Shown in pieces: positions 16,442 through 24,549 of a stretch of 64,000 nucleotides of DNA. A program made the position numbers and the translations under genes. Source of the stretch: Clavibacter michiganensis subsp. insidiosus (GTDB lineage: Bacteria; Actinomycetota; Actinomycetes; Actinomycetales; Microbacteriaceae). The notes under the pieces are model-generated. The model did no database searches and was not told where the DNA came from. It saw nothing but the letters and a program-made list of their open reading frames with translations. How positions within the stretch are numbered: position 1 is the first letter of the stretch; each line of letters begins with the position of its first letter. The stretch covers positions 2,728,001 through 2,792,000 of the forward strand of contig NZ_MZMO01000001.1 of NCBI RefSeq assembly GCF_002240565.1. Direction: 5' to 3'.

Positions 16442-17385
16442 CGGGCCGCGGGCGTCAGCCCGTGGCTCGAGTGGATTCGTTCAGTGTTGTAGTGCTGGAT
16501 CCACGGATCAAGGGCGTCGGTTCTGGCTTGGTTGCTGGTGAAGGGTTGCCGGTAGGCCCACTCGGTCGCGAGGGTGCGGTTGAAGCGTTCGACCTTGCCG
16601 TTCTGCCAGGGGCAGTGCGGGCGGATGAACTTCTGCCTCGCACCGAGCTGCGTGACCGCGTTCTGGAACGCGGCCGAGTGCCGGTAGGCGAACGCGTTGT
16701 CCGTCAGGACCCGTTCGATGCGGGTGATGCCGTGCTCGGCGAAGTACGCCGCGGCCCGGGTCAGGAACCCTGCCGCGGTCACGCCCTTCTCGTCCGGGTG
16801 GATCTCCGCGTAGGCGAGGCGGGTGTGGTCATCGACCACGGCGTGGACGTAATCGAACCCGATCCCACGACCACGAACCTGTTCGCTGCGGCCATGCGCC
16901 CGCCAGCCGCCGCCGTCCGGGATCCGGCCGAGCTTCTTCACGTCGACGTGGATCAGGTCGCCGGGATGCTCATGCTCGTACCGGTTTGCCATCGACCGGG
17001 ATGCCCGGATCACGGCCCCGGTGACGGGGTCCAACCATGCCAACGGCGGTGCCCCGTGCCGCCGCAGGACGCGGGAGATCGTGCGGGCTGGAACACCGGT
17101 CACCGGCGCCAACCGGGCAGGACCTGATCGCAATCGGGTCCTCGCTTCCACGACGGCTCGTTCTCGTTCCGGGCTCGTCCTCGTCGGCACCCGTCTCGGC
17201 CTCGAGGACCGGTCCGACAAGCCTTCGAAACCCTCGGACCGGAACCGATTCACCCACCGATGCGCGCACTGACGCGACACACCGAGTTCGCGCGCGACAT
17301 GCGAGACCGGCCGACGATCCTCGACCACCCGCCGCACGAGGAGAACCCTCCCGTGAACCGTCAGACGAGCATTAGCGTGGGACAT
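16423..17385 (-). CDS. IS481-family DDE transposase
   Basis: 320 residues. N-terminal helix-turn-helix (VSHVARELGVSRQCAHRW, about 27-44) and a retroviral-integrase-type core: Asp148 (LIHVDVKKLG), Asp229 (RVLTDNAFAY) and Glu266 (QNGKVERFNR). C-terminal HYNTERIHSSHG is typical of IS481. The ATG at 17385 lies inside the right end; the frame is unbroken and fills almost the whole element. Confidence 0.95.
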   Translation of the reverse strand: MSHANARLTVHGRVLLVRRVVEDRRPVSHVARELGVSRQCAHRWVNRFRSEGFEGLSDRSSRPRRVPTRTSPERERAVVEARTRLRSGPARLAPVTGVPARTISRVLRRHGAPPLAWLDPVTGAVIRASRSMANRYEHEHPGDLIHVDVKKLGRIPDGGGWRAHGRSEQVRGRGIGFDYVHAVVDDHTRLAYAEIHPDEKGVTAAGFLTRAAAYFAEHGITRIERVLTDNAFAYRHSAAFQNAVTQLGARQKFIRPHCPWQNGKVERFNRTLATEWAYRQPFTSNQARTDALDPWIQHYNTERIHSSHGLTPAARVSPTS

Positions 17386-17453
17386 CGAGGCCTCCTGGCA
17401 GTGGCAGAACTAGACAGCTCCATCAAGCCAGGAGGCCTCCTCACACGCCCCGA

Positions 17454-17481
17454 AGTGTCACCAACGTCATGGCCGGGTACA
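17454..17481. repeat. Right terminal inverted repeat of the IS481 element
   Basis: Complement begins TGTACCCGGC and then matches the left end over CATGACGTTGGTGACACT. Confidence 0.85.
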
Positions 17482-17487
17482 GCTAGC
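17482..17487. repeat. Right target-site duplication GCTAGC
   Basis: Second copy of the 6-bp duplication. Confidence 0.85.
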
Positions 17488-17523
17488 CGCCGCCGGTCGG
17501 GCGGGCGCCCGGCGCGGATCCGG

Positions 17524-17742
17524 CTAGAGGTGGTCGTAGCCGCGGACGACGCGGTCGATGGCGACCTCCGCCACCTCGCGGGCATTCGCGTCGGGGAGCT
17601 CGTCGAGGGCTCCCTCGATGTCCTGGCCGCCCATGCGGAGGACGGCGAGGCGCTCGAACTCCTCGACCGCCTCGGGCGTGGGCTGGTCGGCCGGCCCCTC
17701 GGTCGTGGGCTGGGCGGCGTGCGGGTCGGTGTGCTGGTCCAT
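17524..17742 (-). CDS. Small acidic protein of unknown function
   Basis: 72 residues, Glu/Asp-rich. A Pro/Thr/Gln-rich N terminus (DQHTDPHAAQPTTEGPADQ) is followed by a predicted helical part (EAVEEFERLAVLRMGGQDIE, 30-49, then GALDELPDANAREVAEVAID). No TM segment. AGAGGGGA lies 7 nt before the ATG, supporting it as a real gene. I do not recognise the family. It is the first gene after the IS element, transcribed toward it. Confidence 0.6.
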   Translation of the reverse strand: MDQHTDPHAAQPTTEGPADQPTPEAVEEFERLAVLRMGGQDIEGALDELPDANAREVAEVAIDRVVRGYDHL

Positions 17743-17958
17743 GGTGGGTCCCCTCTGTCGTGTGTGGCCGGTGCGGATCGCGCCCCAGCCCTGCCGTCAG
17801 GGTCCCACACCCACGTGACCGGGGGATCCGAGGCCGCCAGGATGTCACACGCGCGCGGTGTCGCGCCGCCCGCGGGCAGCCGACCTCGGACGCTTGTAGG
17901 TTCGAAAGACGATCGGGCCCCGCCCGGACGACCCCTCGACGATTTGGCGCCCCTCCCC

Positions 17959-20574
17959 GTGACATCCGGTCCCCTGCCCGCATCCACCCCCGACGCGACC
18001 GCCCCGGCGCGCGTCCGCCTCGCCTCCGGCGCGGTGCCGCCGGGTGACGACGCCGCCGGGCCGGCCGTCTCCCGCGTGCGCGAGGCGCTCGCGGCGACGC
18101 CCCCGGGGGCGGGCTGGACGACCGAGCGGGCGCTGGCGCTCGCCGTCGCGCTCGGCGACGGCGGTGCCCGGCCGGGCGCGGGCGGCACGGCGGACCTCTG
18201 GGAGGCGCTCGCGACGCTCGCCGCCGCCGACCTGGGCCTCGCCCGCACGGTCGAGCCGCACCTGGACGCGCTCGCGATCCTCGACCAGGAGCGCGACGCC
18301 GCGGGCGGCACCGGCACCGGCACCGGCGGCACCGGCACCGCGCGCGAGGGCGACGCCGAGCCGCGCACGTGGGGCGTGTTCGCGGCCGAGGGCGGCGGGG
18401 ATCCGCTGACGGCCGTGGCGGACGCGCGCGCGTCCGACGCGGTGCGGCTGTCCGGGACCAAGCCGTGGTGCTCGCTCGCCGGGTCGCTGACGCACGCGCT
18501 CATCACCGCCACCGTCGATGACGGCTCGCGCGGCCTCTTCGCCGTCGACCTCCGCCAGCCCGGCGTCGAGGTCGTGCCCGGCGCGTGGGTCGCCCGCGGG
18601 CTCGTGGAGGTCCCGAGCGGGCCGCTGCGCATGCACGACGTGACGGCGCGGCGCGTGGGCGCGCCCGGCTGGTACCTCGAGCGGCCCGGGTTCCACTGGG
18701 GCGGCATCCAGGTCGCGGCCTGCTGGTACGGCGGCGCGGTCGGGCTGGCGCGCACGCTGATCCGCGCGGCGTCCCGCGAGGGCGCCGACCGCCTGCTGCT
18801 CATGCACCTGGGCGCGGTCGACGCGGCGCTCGACGGCGCGCGCGCGTCCCTCGCCGAGGCCGCCGGCCTGGTCGACCGCGGGCTCGCCTCGGGCGAGGAG
18901 GGGCGCCTGCTCGCGAAGCGCGTGCGCGCCGTCGTCGCGCGGGCCGTGGACGAGACGCTGACGCACGTCGCGCACGCGCTCGGGCCGGCCCCGCTCGCGC
19001 AGGACGCGGATCACGCCAAGCGCGTGGCCGACCTGGGGCTGTACGTGCGGCAGCACCACGCCGAGCGCGACGACGCCTCGCTGGGTGGCGCGCTCGCGGA
19101 GGCGGCCAGGCGGCGGGCGGCGGACCCGGACGCGGACGGCCGAGCGCGGTCGTCCGCGGCGCCGTCCGCGACCGATTCCGCCGCGACCGCCACGACGGGC
19201 GTCGCCTTCGACGCGCGCGAGTCCGGCACCGACGCGGGCGCCTGGGACGCGGATCCGCGCTGGGACGCGCTCGCCGCCCCCGACCTCTCCGGGATGGCCG
19301 CGCTCCTCGTGGTCTCCGCGCACGCCGACGACGAGTCGATCGGCGCCGCGGGGCTGATGGCCTCGGCGGCCGCGCGCGGCGTGCCGGTGACCCTCGTGAT
19401 CGTGACGGACGGCGCCGCCTCGCACCCCGGATCCCCTACCCACACGCCCGACGAGCTCGTCGCCCTCCGCCGCCAGGAGGCCCGCGCCGCCCTCGACGCG
19501 GTCGCGCCCGACGCCCGGCTCGTTCTCCTCGGCCACCCCGACGGCGGGATCCGCGAGCGCCGCGACGCCGTGCGCGACGACCTCGCCGCGCTCCTCGCCG
19601 ACGCCGCGCCGGGCACGTGGGTCGCCGCTCCCTGGCGCGGCGACGGGCACCGGGACCACCGCGTCACGGGCGAGGTGGTCGCCGAGCTCGTGGGCGCGCT
19701 GGCCGCCGAGCGCGGGATCCGGCTCGTCGAGTACCCGGTCTGGATGTGGCACTGGGCGACGCCCGACGACGCCCGCGTGCCGTGGGCCGCGATGCGCGCG
19801 CTGCCGCTCGACGCGCACCTGCGGGAGGCCAAGCGGGCGGCGATCCGTGCGCACGCCAGCCAGGTGGATCCCCTCTCCGACGCCCCCGAGGACGCGGCCG
19901 TGCTCCAGCCCGGCTTCCTCCGGCACGCCGACCGCGACCGGGAGGTCCTGATCGTGGGCGAGGACGCGCCCGCGACGCCCTCCGCCGCGGAGCGCTTCGA
20001 CGCCGCGTACGCCCGGGCCGAGGATCCCTGGCGCGTCACGACCCGCTGGTACGAGCGCCGCAAGCGCCTCGCCACCCTCGCGGCCCTGCCCGACGAGCGG
20101 TACGGCCGGGCGCTGGAGATCGGCTGCTCGATCGGCGTCACGACGGCCGGCCTCGCCGAGCGCGTGGACGAGCTGCTCGCGGTGGACGTCGCGCCGACCG
20201 CGGTCGAGCGGGCGCGCGTCCGCCTCGCCGACGCGCCGCACGTGCGCCTCGAGGTGCGCGACGTGGGCGACGACTGGCCGGACGGCGCCTTCGACCTCGT
20301 CGTGATGAGCGAGGTCGGCTACTACCTCGACGACGCCGCCTTCGACCGCGTGCTCGCCGCGCTGCCCGGCGCCCTCGGCGCCACGGGCACCCTGGTCGCC
20401 TGCCACTGGCGGCACCCGGAGGGCGACTTCCGGCGCACGGGCGACGAGGTGCACGCGCGCCTCGCGGCCGTCCCCGGCCTGCACGTGCTGATGCGGCACG
20501 AGGAGGACGACTTCCTGCTCGAGGTGCTGTCGGCGGATCCGCGCTCGGTCGCGACCCGCACGGGGCTGCGGTGA
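17959..20574 (+). CDS. Three-domain fusion: acyl-CoA dehydrogenase-like / PIG-L deacetylase / SAM methyltransferase
   Basis: 871 residues from GTG 17959. (1) About 1-385: acyl-CoA dehydrogenase fold (LSGTKPWCSLAG, then LYVRQHHAERD at the end, the usual ACAD C-terminal pattern). (2) A Pro/Ala/Ser/Thr-rich linker 385-440. (3) About 445-690: PIG-L/LmbE zinc deacetylase with AHADDE (His455, Asp457, Asp458) and the second metal site HRDH (His564, Asp566, His567). (4) About 700-865: class I methyltransferase, NodS-like (EIGCSIGVTTAG at 720). In related genomes the PIG-L/methyltransferase pair is a known fusion and the dehydrogenase is usually a separate gene, so the triple fusion stands out. GTGA overlap with a GT2 gene suggests a shared pathway for a modified amino-sugar. 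The start codon is uncertain, because the frame is open further upstream. Confidence 0.8.
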   Translation: MTSGPLPASTPDATAPARVRLASGAVPPGDDAAGPAVSRVREALAATPPGAGWTTERALALAVALGDGGARPGAGGTADLWEALATLAAADLGLARTVEPHLDALAILDQERDAAGGTGTGTGGTGTAREGDAEPRTWGVFAAEGGGDPLTAVADARASDAVRLSGTKPWCSLAGSLTHALITATVDDGSRGLFAVDLRQPGVEVVPGAWVARGLVEVPSGPLRMHDVTARRVGAPGWYLERPGFHWGGIQVAACWYGGAVGLARTLIRAASREGADRLLLMHLGAVDAALDGARASLAEAAGLVDRGLASGEEGRLLAKRVRAVVARAVDETLTHVAHALGPAPLAQDADHAKRVADLGLYVRQHHAERDDASLGGALAEAARRRAADPDADGRARSSAAPSATDSAATATTGVAFDARESGTDAGAWDADPRWDALAAPDLSGMAALLVVSAHADDESIGAAGLMASAAARGVPVTLVIVTDGAASHPGSPTHTPDELVALRRQEARAALDAVAPDARLVLLGHPDGGIRERRDAVRDDLAALLADAAPGTWVAAPWRGDGHRDHRVTGEVVAELVGALAAERGIRLVEYPVWMWHWATPDDARVPWAAMRALPLDAHLREAKRAAIRAHASQVDPLSDAPEDAAVLQPGFLRHADRDREVLIVGEDAPATPSAAERFDAAYARAEDPWRVTTRWYERRKRLATLAALPDERYGRALEIGCSIGVTTAGLAERVDELLAVDVAPTAVERARVRLADAPHVRLEVRDVGDDWPDGAFDLVVMSEVGYYLDDAAFDRVLAALPGALGATGTLVACHWRHPEGDFRRTGDEVHARLAAVPGLHVLMRHEEDDFLLEVLSADPRSVATRTGLR

Positions 20575-21368
20575 CGGGCGGGTCGGCCGCGGCGGTCGGG
20601 TCGGAGCCGGCCCCTCGGATCCGCGCGGTCACGGTCGTCATCCCCGCGCGCGACGAGGAGGAGCTGGTGGGCCGCTGCCTCGCGTCGGTCGAGGTCGCCG
20701 CGTCCCGGGCGCGCGCGGCAGGGGTGCGCGTGCGCGTGATCCTCGTGGCCGACGACTGCCGGGACCGCACCGCGGAGGTCGCGCGCGCCGCGGGCGTCGA
20801 GGTCATCGAGAGCGCGGCCGGGCGCGTGGGCGCCGCCCGCGCGCAGGGGGTCGACGCGGCCCGCGCGGGCTGGGACGGCGACGACGCCGAGCACTGGATC
20901 GCGTGCACCGACGCCGACTCCGCGGTGCCGCCCGCGTGGATCACCAGCCAGCTCGAGCTCGCGGATGCCGGGAGCGACGTGGTCGTCGGCACGGTCCGCC
21001 CCGAGCTGGAGGACCTCAGCCCGGATCAGGTCGCGGCTTGGCGCGCCACCCGCGTGCCCGGCCACGCCAACGGGCACGTGCACGGCGCGAACCTCGGCGT
21101 GCGCGCCGACGCCTACGTCGCGGCCGGCGGGTTCCCGGCCGTCGCGGAGCACGAGGACGTCGACCTCGTCGGCCGGCTCCGGGCGCTCGACGCGCGGATC
21201 ACGGCGTCGGCGGCCGGCGAGGTGCTCACCTCGAGCCGCCGCGAGGGGCGCACGCCGGGCGGCTACGCGGGGTACCTGCACGTGTCGCTGCTGGAGCGGG
21301 CGCGCGAGCGGGAGCTCGAGCGCCGGCGCGACGCGGGGTGCGACAGCCCCTGCGTGCCCGCGCGCTGA
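20571..21368 (+). CDS. Family 2 glycosyltransferase
   Basis: 265 residues, GT-A fold. VTVVIPARDEEELVGRCLAS opens the nucleotide-binding domain, DADS (about 115) is the metal-binding DXD-type motif, and EHEDVDLVGRL (about 195) is the acceptor/catalytic ED motif. No membrane segment, so it is a soluble transferase. It is coupled by GTGA to the three-domain fusion gene, which implies that deacetylation, oxidation, methylation and glycosyl transfer act on one product. Donor and acceptor are unknown. Stop at 21366-21368; the MarR gene is convergent 24 bp away. Confidence 0.85.
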   Translation: MTGGSAAAVGSEPAPRIRAVTVVIPARDEEELVGRCLASVEVAASRARAAGVRVRVILVADDCRDRTAEVARAAGVEVIESAAGRVGAARAQGVDAARAGWDGDDAEHWIACTDADSAVPPAWITSQLELADAGSDVVVGTVRPELEDLSPDQVAAWRATRVPGHANGHVHGANLGVRADAYVAAGGFPAVAEHEDVDLVGRLRALDARITASAAGEVLTSSRREGRTPGGYAGYLHVSLLERARERELERRRDAGCDSPCVPAR

Positions 21369-21392
21369 GCGCGCGCCGGTCCCCCGGCGGGC

Positions 21393-21887
21393 TCAGGATC
21401 CGGTCGCGCCGCCGCCCGCCATCCCGCGCGTCCCCGCGGCGGTGCCGTCCGTGATCGCCCGGATGACGGCCGCCGCCGTGCGGAGCTGCTCGGCGGTGAA
21501 CCCGTCGAGCGCCCGGTCGACCTCGACCTGCGCGCCCTGCAGCACGGCCATCACGCGCGCCCGGGACGCGGCCGTCGGCCGCAGCGTGACCACCCGCCGA
21601 TCGGCGACCTCCCGGCTCCGCCCGATGTGCCCGCCGCCCTCCAGCCGGTTGATGAGCGCGGTCGTGGCCCCCGACGTCAGGTGGAGGCGCTCCGACAGGC
21701 GTGCCGGCGACAGCGCGCGGTCGGCCGTCTCCGCCCAGATGATCTCGGCCAGCGCCGTCGTGTCCGTCGTGGGCAGCCCGACGGCCGCGGCCAGCTGCCG
21801 CACCGAGTCGTCGAACGCGGTCGTGTAGTCCCGCAGCTGCTCGAGCACCTCGGAGCGGTCCCCCGGGACGGCGATGGTGTGGGACAT
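21393..21887 (-). CDS. MarR-family transcriptional regulator
   Basis: 164 residues with a winged HTH: ALSPARLSERLHLTSGATTA as recognition region (about 70-90), then LINRLEGGGHIGRSREVADRR-type wing (described as 92-112). The ATG at 21887 is set by GGAGGATCACGAC upstream; a longer frame exists but runs through the operator region. Divergent from a FAD monooxygenase gene, the usual pairing for drug- or phenol-responsive MarR regulators. Twin operator-like repeats lie between the two genes. Confidence 0.85.
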   Translation of the reverse strand: MSHTIAVPGDRSEVLEQLRDYTTAFDDSVRQLAAAVGLPTTDTTALAEIIWAETADRALSPARLSERLHLTSGATTALINRLEGGGHIGRSREVADRRVVTLRPTAASRARVMAVLQGAQVEVDRALDGFTAEQLRTAAAVIRAITDGTAAGTRGMAGGGATGS

Positions 21888-21906
21888 GTCGTGATCCTCC
21901 GAGTCG

Positions 21907-21951
21907 TAGAGAATACTCCACCGTGAAGCATCTAGGCCATAGAGTCTACTC
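21907..21951. promoter_or_regulatory. Tandem operator-like repeats TAGAGNNTACTC
   Basis: TAGAGAATACTC (21907-21918) and TAGAGTCTACTC (21940-21951), 33 bp apart, about three helical turns; the second contains the palindrome GAGT-CT-ACTC. TAGAGT in the second repeat would also serve as a -10 hexamer for the monooxygenase gene, so MarR binding would block it. Confidence 0.55.
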
Positions 21952-21997
21952 GCGTTCGGCATCCCGGGGCAGCTCGACGACACGAGGAGATCACCGC

Positions 21998-23227
21998 ATG
22001 GCCGACACCACCCATCACCGCCCGAGGGTCCTCGTGACCGGAGCCAGCATCGCCGGACCGGCGCTCGCCTGGGGCCTGCACCGCGAGGGCTTCGACGTGA
22101 CCCTCCTCGAGCGCTCGGCCGAGCAGCGCCAGGCCGGGCAGAACATCGACGTGCGCAGCCTCGGCCGCGACGTCCTCCGGCGCATGGGCATCGAGGACGT
22201 CGTCATGGCGAACCTCACCGGCGAGGACGGCACGCGCTTCGTCGACGAGGAGGGCCGCGTCCTCGCGACCTTCCCGCGCGCGGAGGGCGAGGACGGGCCG
22301 ACGGCCGAGGTGGAGATCCTCCGCGGACGGTTCGCGGGGATCCTCGTCGACCTCGTGCGCGACGACGTCGAGCTCCGCTACGGCGACTTCGTGACCGGCG
22401 TGCAGCAGGACGCGACGGGGGTCGACGTCGAGCTCGCGAGCGGATCCCGCGAGCGCTACGACCTCCTGCTCGTGGCCGAGGGCCGCAGCTCCCGCACGCG
22501 TCGGCTGGCGTTCGCCGAGGAGACCACCCTCCGCGACCACGGCGTGAGCATCGCGTACGGGACGATCGACCGGATCCCGGCCGACACCGGCTACTGGGAC
22601 TTCCTCACGGGACGCGGCGCGCGCAACGCCACCATCCGGCCGGACGACGAGGGGACGATCCGCGCGAGCCTCTCGTTCGAGTCGGAGCCGTCCGGCTTCG
22701 AGCAGCTCCCGTTCGACGCGCAGATGACCGTGCTCCGCGCGCGCTTCCGCGGCGCGGGCTGGCAGGTCGAGCGGATCCTCGACGGCTTCCAGGCCCGTCC
22801 GGACGAGTCCTACACGCAGCGCATGGAGCAGGTGGTCGTCTCGACGTGGTCGAAGGGGCGCATCGCGCTCCTCGGCGACGCGGCGTGGGGATCCGGCCCC
22901 ACGGGCATGGGCACGACCCTCTCGCTGGTCGCCGCGCACGTGCTCGCGGGCGAGCTGGGACGCGCGCTCGCGGACACGGGCGACACCTTCGCCGCCGCGT
23001 TCGCGCGCTACGAGGGGCAGCTCCGCCGCTACGCCGACAGCGCGCAGGGCCTGCCGCCGGGTGGCGCGCGGCTCACGCACCCGTCGTCGGCGGTCGGGCA
23101 GCGGGTGCTGCGCGGCGCCGTGCGGGTAGCGGCGTCGCGGCCCGTGCGCGGGTTCGGCGACCGCTTCCTCCTCACGAGCGCGCGCCACGCTCCGACGCTG
23201 GCCGCCTACCCGCGGCTGCGCGGCTGA
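21998..23227 (+). CDS. FAD-dependent monooxygenase (class A, PHBH-like)
   Basis: 409 residues. GASIAG (15-20) in RVLVTGASIAGPALAWGL binds FAD; LLVAEGRSSRTRR is the DG-type middle motif (here EGRSSR), and GRIALLGDAAWGSGPTGMGTT (described; GDAAW near 295) is the second FAD motif. It resembles TetX/rifampicin-type and aromatic hydroxylase-like monooxygenases; the substrate cannot be told. GAGGAGA provides a ribosome-binding site. The divergent MarR regulator suggests induction by the substrate, possibly a plant phenolic or antibiotic. Confidence 0.85.
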   Translation: MADTTHHRPRVLVTGASIAGPALAWGLHREGFDVTLLERSAEQRQAGQNIDVRSLGRDVLRRMGIEDVVMANLTGEDGTRFVDEEGRVLATFPRAEGEDGPTAEVEILRGRFAGILVDLVRDDVELRYGDFVTGVQQDATGVDVELASGSRERYDLLLVAEGRSSRTRRLAFAEETTLRDHGVSIAYGTIDRIPADTGYWDFLTGRGARNATIRPDDEGTIRASLSFESEPSGFEQLPFDAQMTVLRARFRGAGWQVERILDGFQARPDESYTQRMEQVVVSTWSKGRIALLGDAAWGSGPTGMGTTLSLVAAHVLAGELGRALADTGDTFAAAFARYEGQLRRYADSAQGLPPGGARLTHPSSAVGQRVLRGAVRVAASRPVRGFGDRFLLTSARHAPTLAAYPRLRG

Positions 23228-23270
23228 CGGGCGCATCCGTCCGGGAGCGTGGCGGCGCACCTCGACGCCC

Positions 23271-23276
23271 TACGCT
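23271..23276 (+). promoter_or_regulatory. -10 hexamer TACGCT (leaderless)
   Basis: 6 nt upstream of ATG 23283, no ribosome-binding site. Confidence 0.5.
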
Positions 23277-23282
23277 CGCCGG

Positions 23283-23873
23283 ATGGACGCCAGCGAGCTC
23301 GCCCGGCACGTGGCCGCCCTCCGCACAGTCGCGGAGCGACCGCTCGTCGTCGGCGTCTCGGGCCACGGCGGGTCCGGCAAGTCCACGCTCGCCCGTCTCC
23401 TCACCACCGCGATCCCCGGGTCCGTCCGCCTGCGCGGCGACGACTTCCTCGACCCGTCCCGCTCGCACCGCCGATCCCCCGACTGGGACGGCGTCGGCCG
23501 GCTCCGGCTGGTGGACGAGGTGCTGGATCCGCTCCGCTCCGGCCGCGGCGGTGCGTTCCGCCGCTACGACTGGAGCCGGCGCGAGCTGGGCGACCCGGAG
23601 CCGCTGCCCGAGACGGATGTCCTGGTGGTCGACCTCATCGGCCTTCTGCACCCCGAGGCGCGACCGTGGATCGACCTGGCCGTCTGGTGCGACGTGGACC
23701 TCGCGACGGCATCGGCCCGCGGCATGTCGCGCGATGCGCGGCTCGGCCGCGACCACGATGCGCTGTGGCGCGACGTCTGGATCCCCGACGAGCGCGACTT
23801 CGACGCCGGCTTCGCGCCGCGCGCCTCCGCCGACGTGCTCATCTCGGACGCGCGGGGCTCGACGACCGGCTGA
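23283..23873 (+). CDS. Uridine kinase-like P-loop protein
   Basis: 196 residues. Walker A is GHGGSGKST (27-35) after VVGVSG; LRGDDFLDPSR corresponds to the substrate-binding region of uridine-kinase/phosphoribulokinase relatives, and VLVVDLIGLLHPEARPWIDL resembles the Walker B/E segment of the family. Soluble. Family members phosphorylate nucleosides or similar small molecules; specificity cannot be read here. It stands alone with a leaderless-type start. Confidence 0.75.
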   Translation: MDASELARHVAALRTVAERPLVVGVSGHGGSGKSTLARLLTTAIPGSVRLRGDDFLDPSRSHRRSPDWDGVGRLRLVDEVLDPLRSGRGGAFRRYDWSRRELGDPEPLPETDVLVVDLIGLLHPEARPWIDLAVWCDVDLATASARGMSRDARLGRDHDALWRDVWIPDERDFDAGFAPRASADVLISDARGSTTG

Positions 23874-23900
23874 GCGGTCGACCGCCAGGGCAGGGCCGGC

Positions 23901-24317
23901 TCAGACCTCGGGGCTCCGATCCCGTGCCGCCTGCAGCGCCGCCCAGCGCCGGCGCGCGAGGACGTGGAGGACGAGGAAGACCGCCGCGACGAGCGCGAGC
24001 GCGGCTGAGAAGACCCACACGCCCGACTCACCGCCGATCCCCGCCACCACCACGCCGACGACGGCCGCCGCCGCGAGCCCGATGCCCACCGCGAGGAGCC
24101 CGTTCGTCAGGCCCTCCGCCGGCGTCGTGTCGGGATGCTCGGGCACGCGCTCCCACGTCACGATGAAGAACGTCGCGATCGGCCCGAGGACGATCGAGAC
24201 GAGGAACCAGTTCCACCGGGATCGGCCCTTCTGCTCCGCGAGCCCCGCGTTCACGAGGGCGAGCGTGACCCACCCGGAGCTGCCGAGCCACGACCCGTCG
24301 AGCGCTGTGTGATCCAT
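23901..24317 (-). CDS. Three-TM membrane protein of unknown function
   Basis: 138 residues from ATG 24317. A short N-terminal segment with LGSSGWVTLALVNAGLAEQKGRS is followed by WNWFLVSIVLGPIATFFIVTW (a TM segment near 40-60), then two further TM segments (about 75-98 and 103-125) and an Arg-rich end. The start is fixed by TACGGT 6 nt upstream. No family recognised. It lies back to back with the CorC gene leader. Confidence 0.65.
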   Translation of the reverse strand: MDHTALDGSWLGSSGWVTLALVNAGLAEQKGRSRWNWFLVSIVLGPIATFFIVTWERVPEHPDTTPAEGLTNGLLAVGIGLAAAAVVGVVVAGIGGESGVWVFSAALALVAAVFLVLHVLARRRWAALQAARDRSPEV

Positions 24318-24323
24318 GCCCCG

Positions 24324-24329
24324 ACCGTA
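24324..24329 (-). promoter_or_regulatory. -10 hexamer TACGGT (leaderless)
   Basis: 6 nt upstream of ATG 24317 on the minus strand. Confidence 0.5.
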
Positions 24330-24381
24330 GGGCACGGCCGCCGCCCGACCACGACCCGGGCTATTTCCCCACCTGCTCCAC

Positions 24382-24387
24382 TACCCT
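24382..24387 (+). promoter_or_regulatory. -10 hexamer TACCCT ahead of the corC leader ORF
   Basis: 6 nt upstream of ATG 24394. It is the only good promoter-like hexamer seen for the CorC gene. Confidence 0.5.
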
Positions 24388-24393
24388 CGATCC

Positions 24394-24549
24394 ATGCACA
24401 GAACCGCGCGGGAGCCCGCTCCCGACAGCCACAGTCCCGGCGCCCGGACGACCCCGGGCACGCCCCGCACCCTCCGCGCCATCGCGCCCCTCAGCAGGAT
24501 CCGCGCCACCTCCTCGACCGGCGCCCGCCCGACCGGCCCCCGCTCGTGA
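24394..24549 (+). CDS. Possible 51-residue leader ORF coupled to the CorC gene
   Basis: A short frame starting ATG CAC AGA ACC directly where a leaderless transcript from TACCCT would begin, and ending TGA at 24547-24549, overlapping the GTG of the transporter gene as GTGA. The peptide is Arg/Pro/Thr-rich with no recognisable domain and its second codon position is unusually GC-rich, so it is not a normal protein. It may serve only to bring ribosomes to the CorC start, or may be chance. Confidence 0.35.
   Translation: MHRTAREPAPDSHSPGARTTPGTPRTLRAIAPLSRIRATSSTGARPTGPRS

Larger units (their letters stand above)
16414..17481 (-). mobile_element. IS481-family insertion sequence, complete (1068 bp)
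   Basis: Bounded by 28-bp terminal inverted repeats (16414-16441 and 17454-17481; both begin TGTAC and share CATGACGTTGGTGACACT, 24 of 28 identical) and a 6-bp target duplication GCTAGC. It contains one intact transposase gene. Intact ends, intact frame and perfect duplication indicate a recent, probably functional insertion. IS481-type elements such as IS1121 are abundant in some Clavibacter; whether this is the same element needs a database comparison. Confidence 0.9.
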
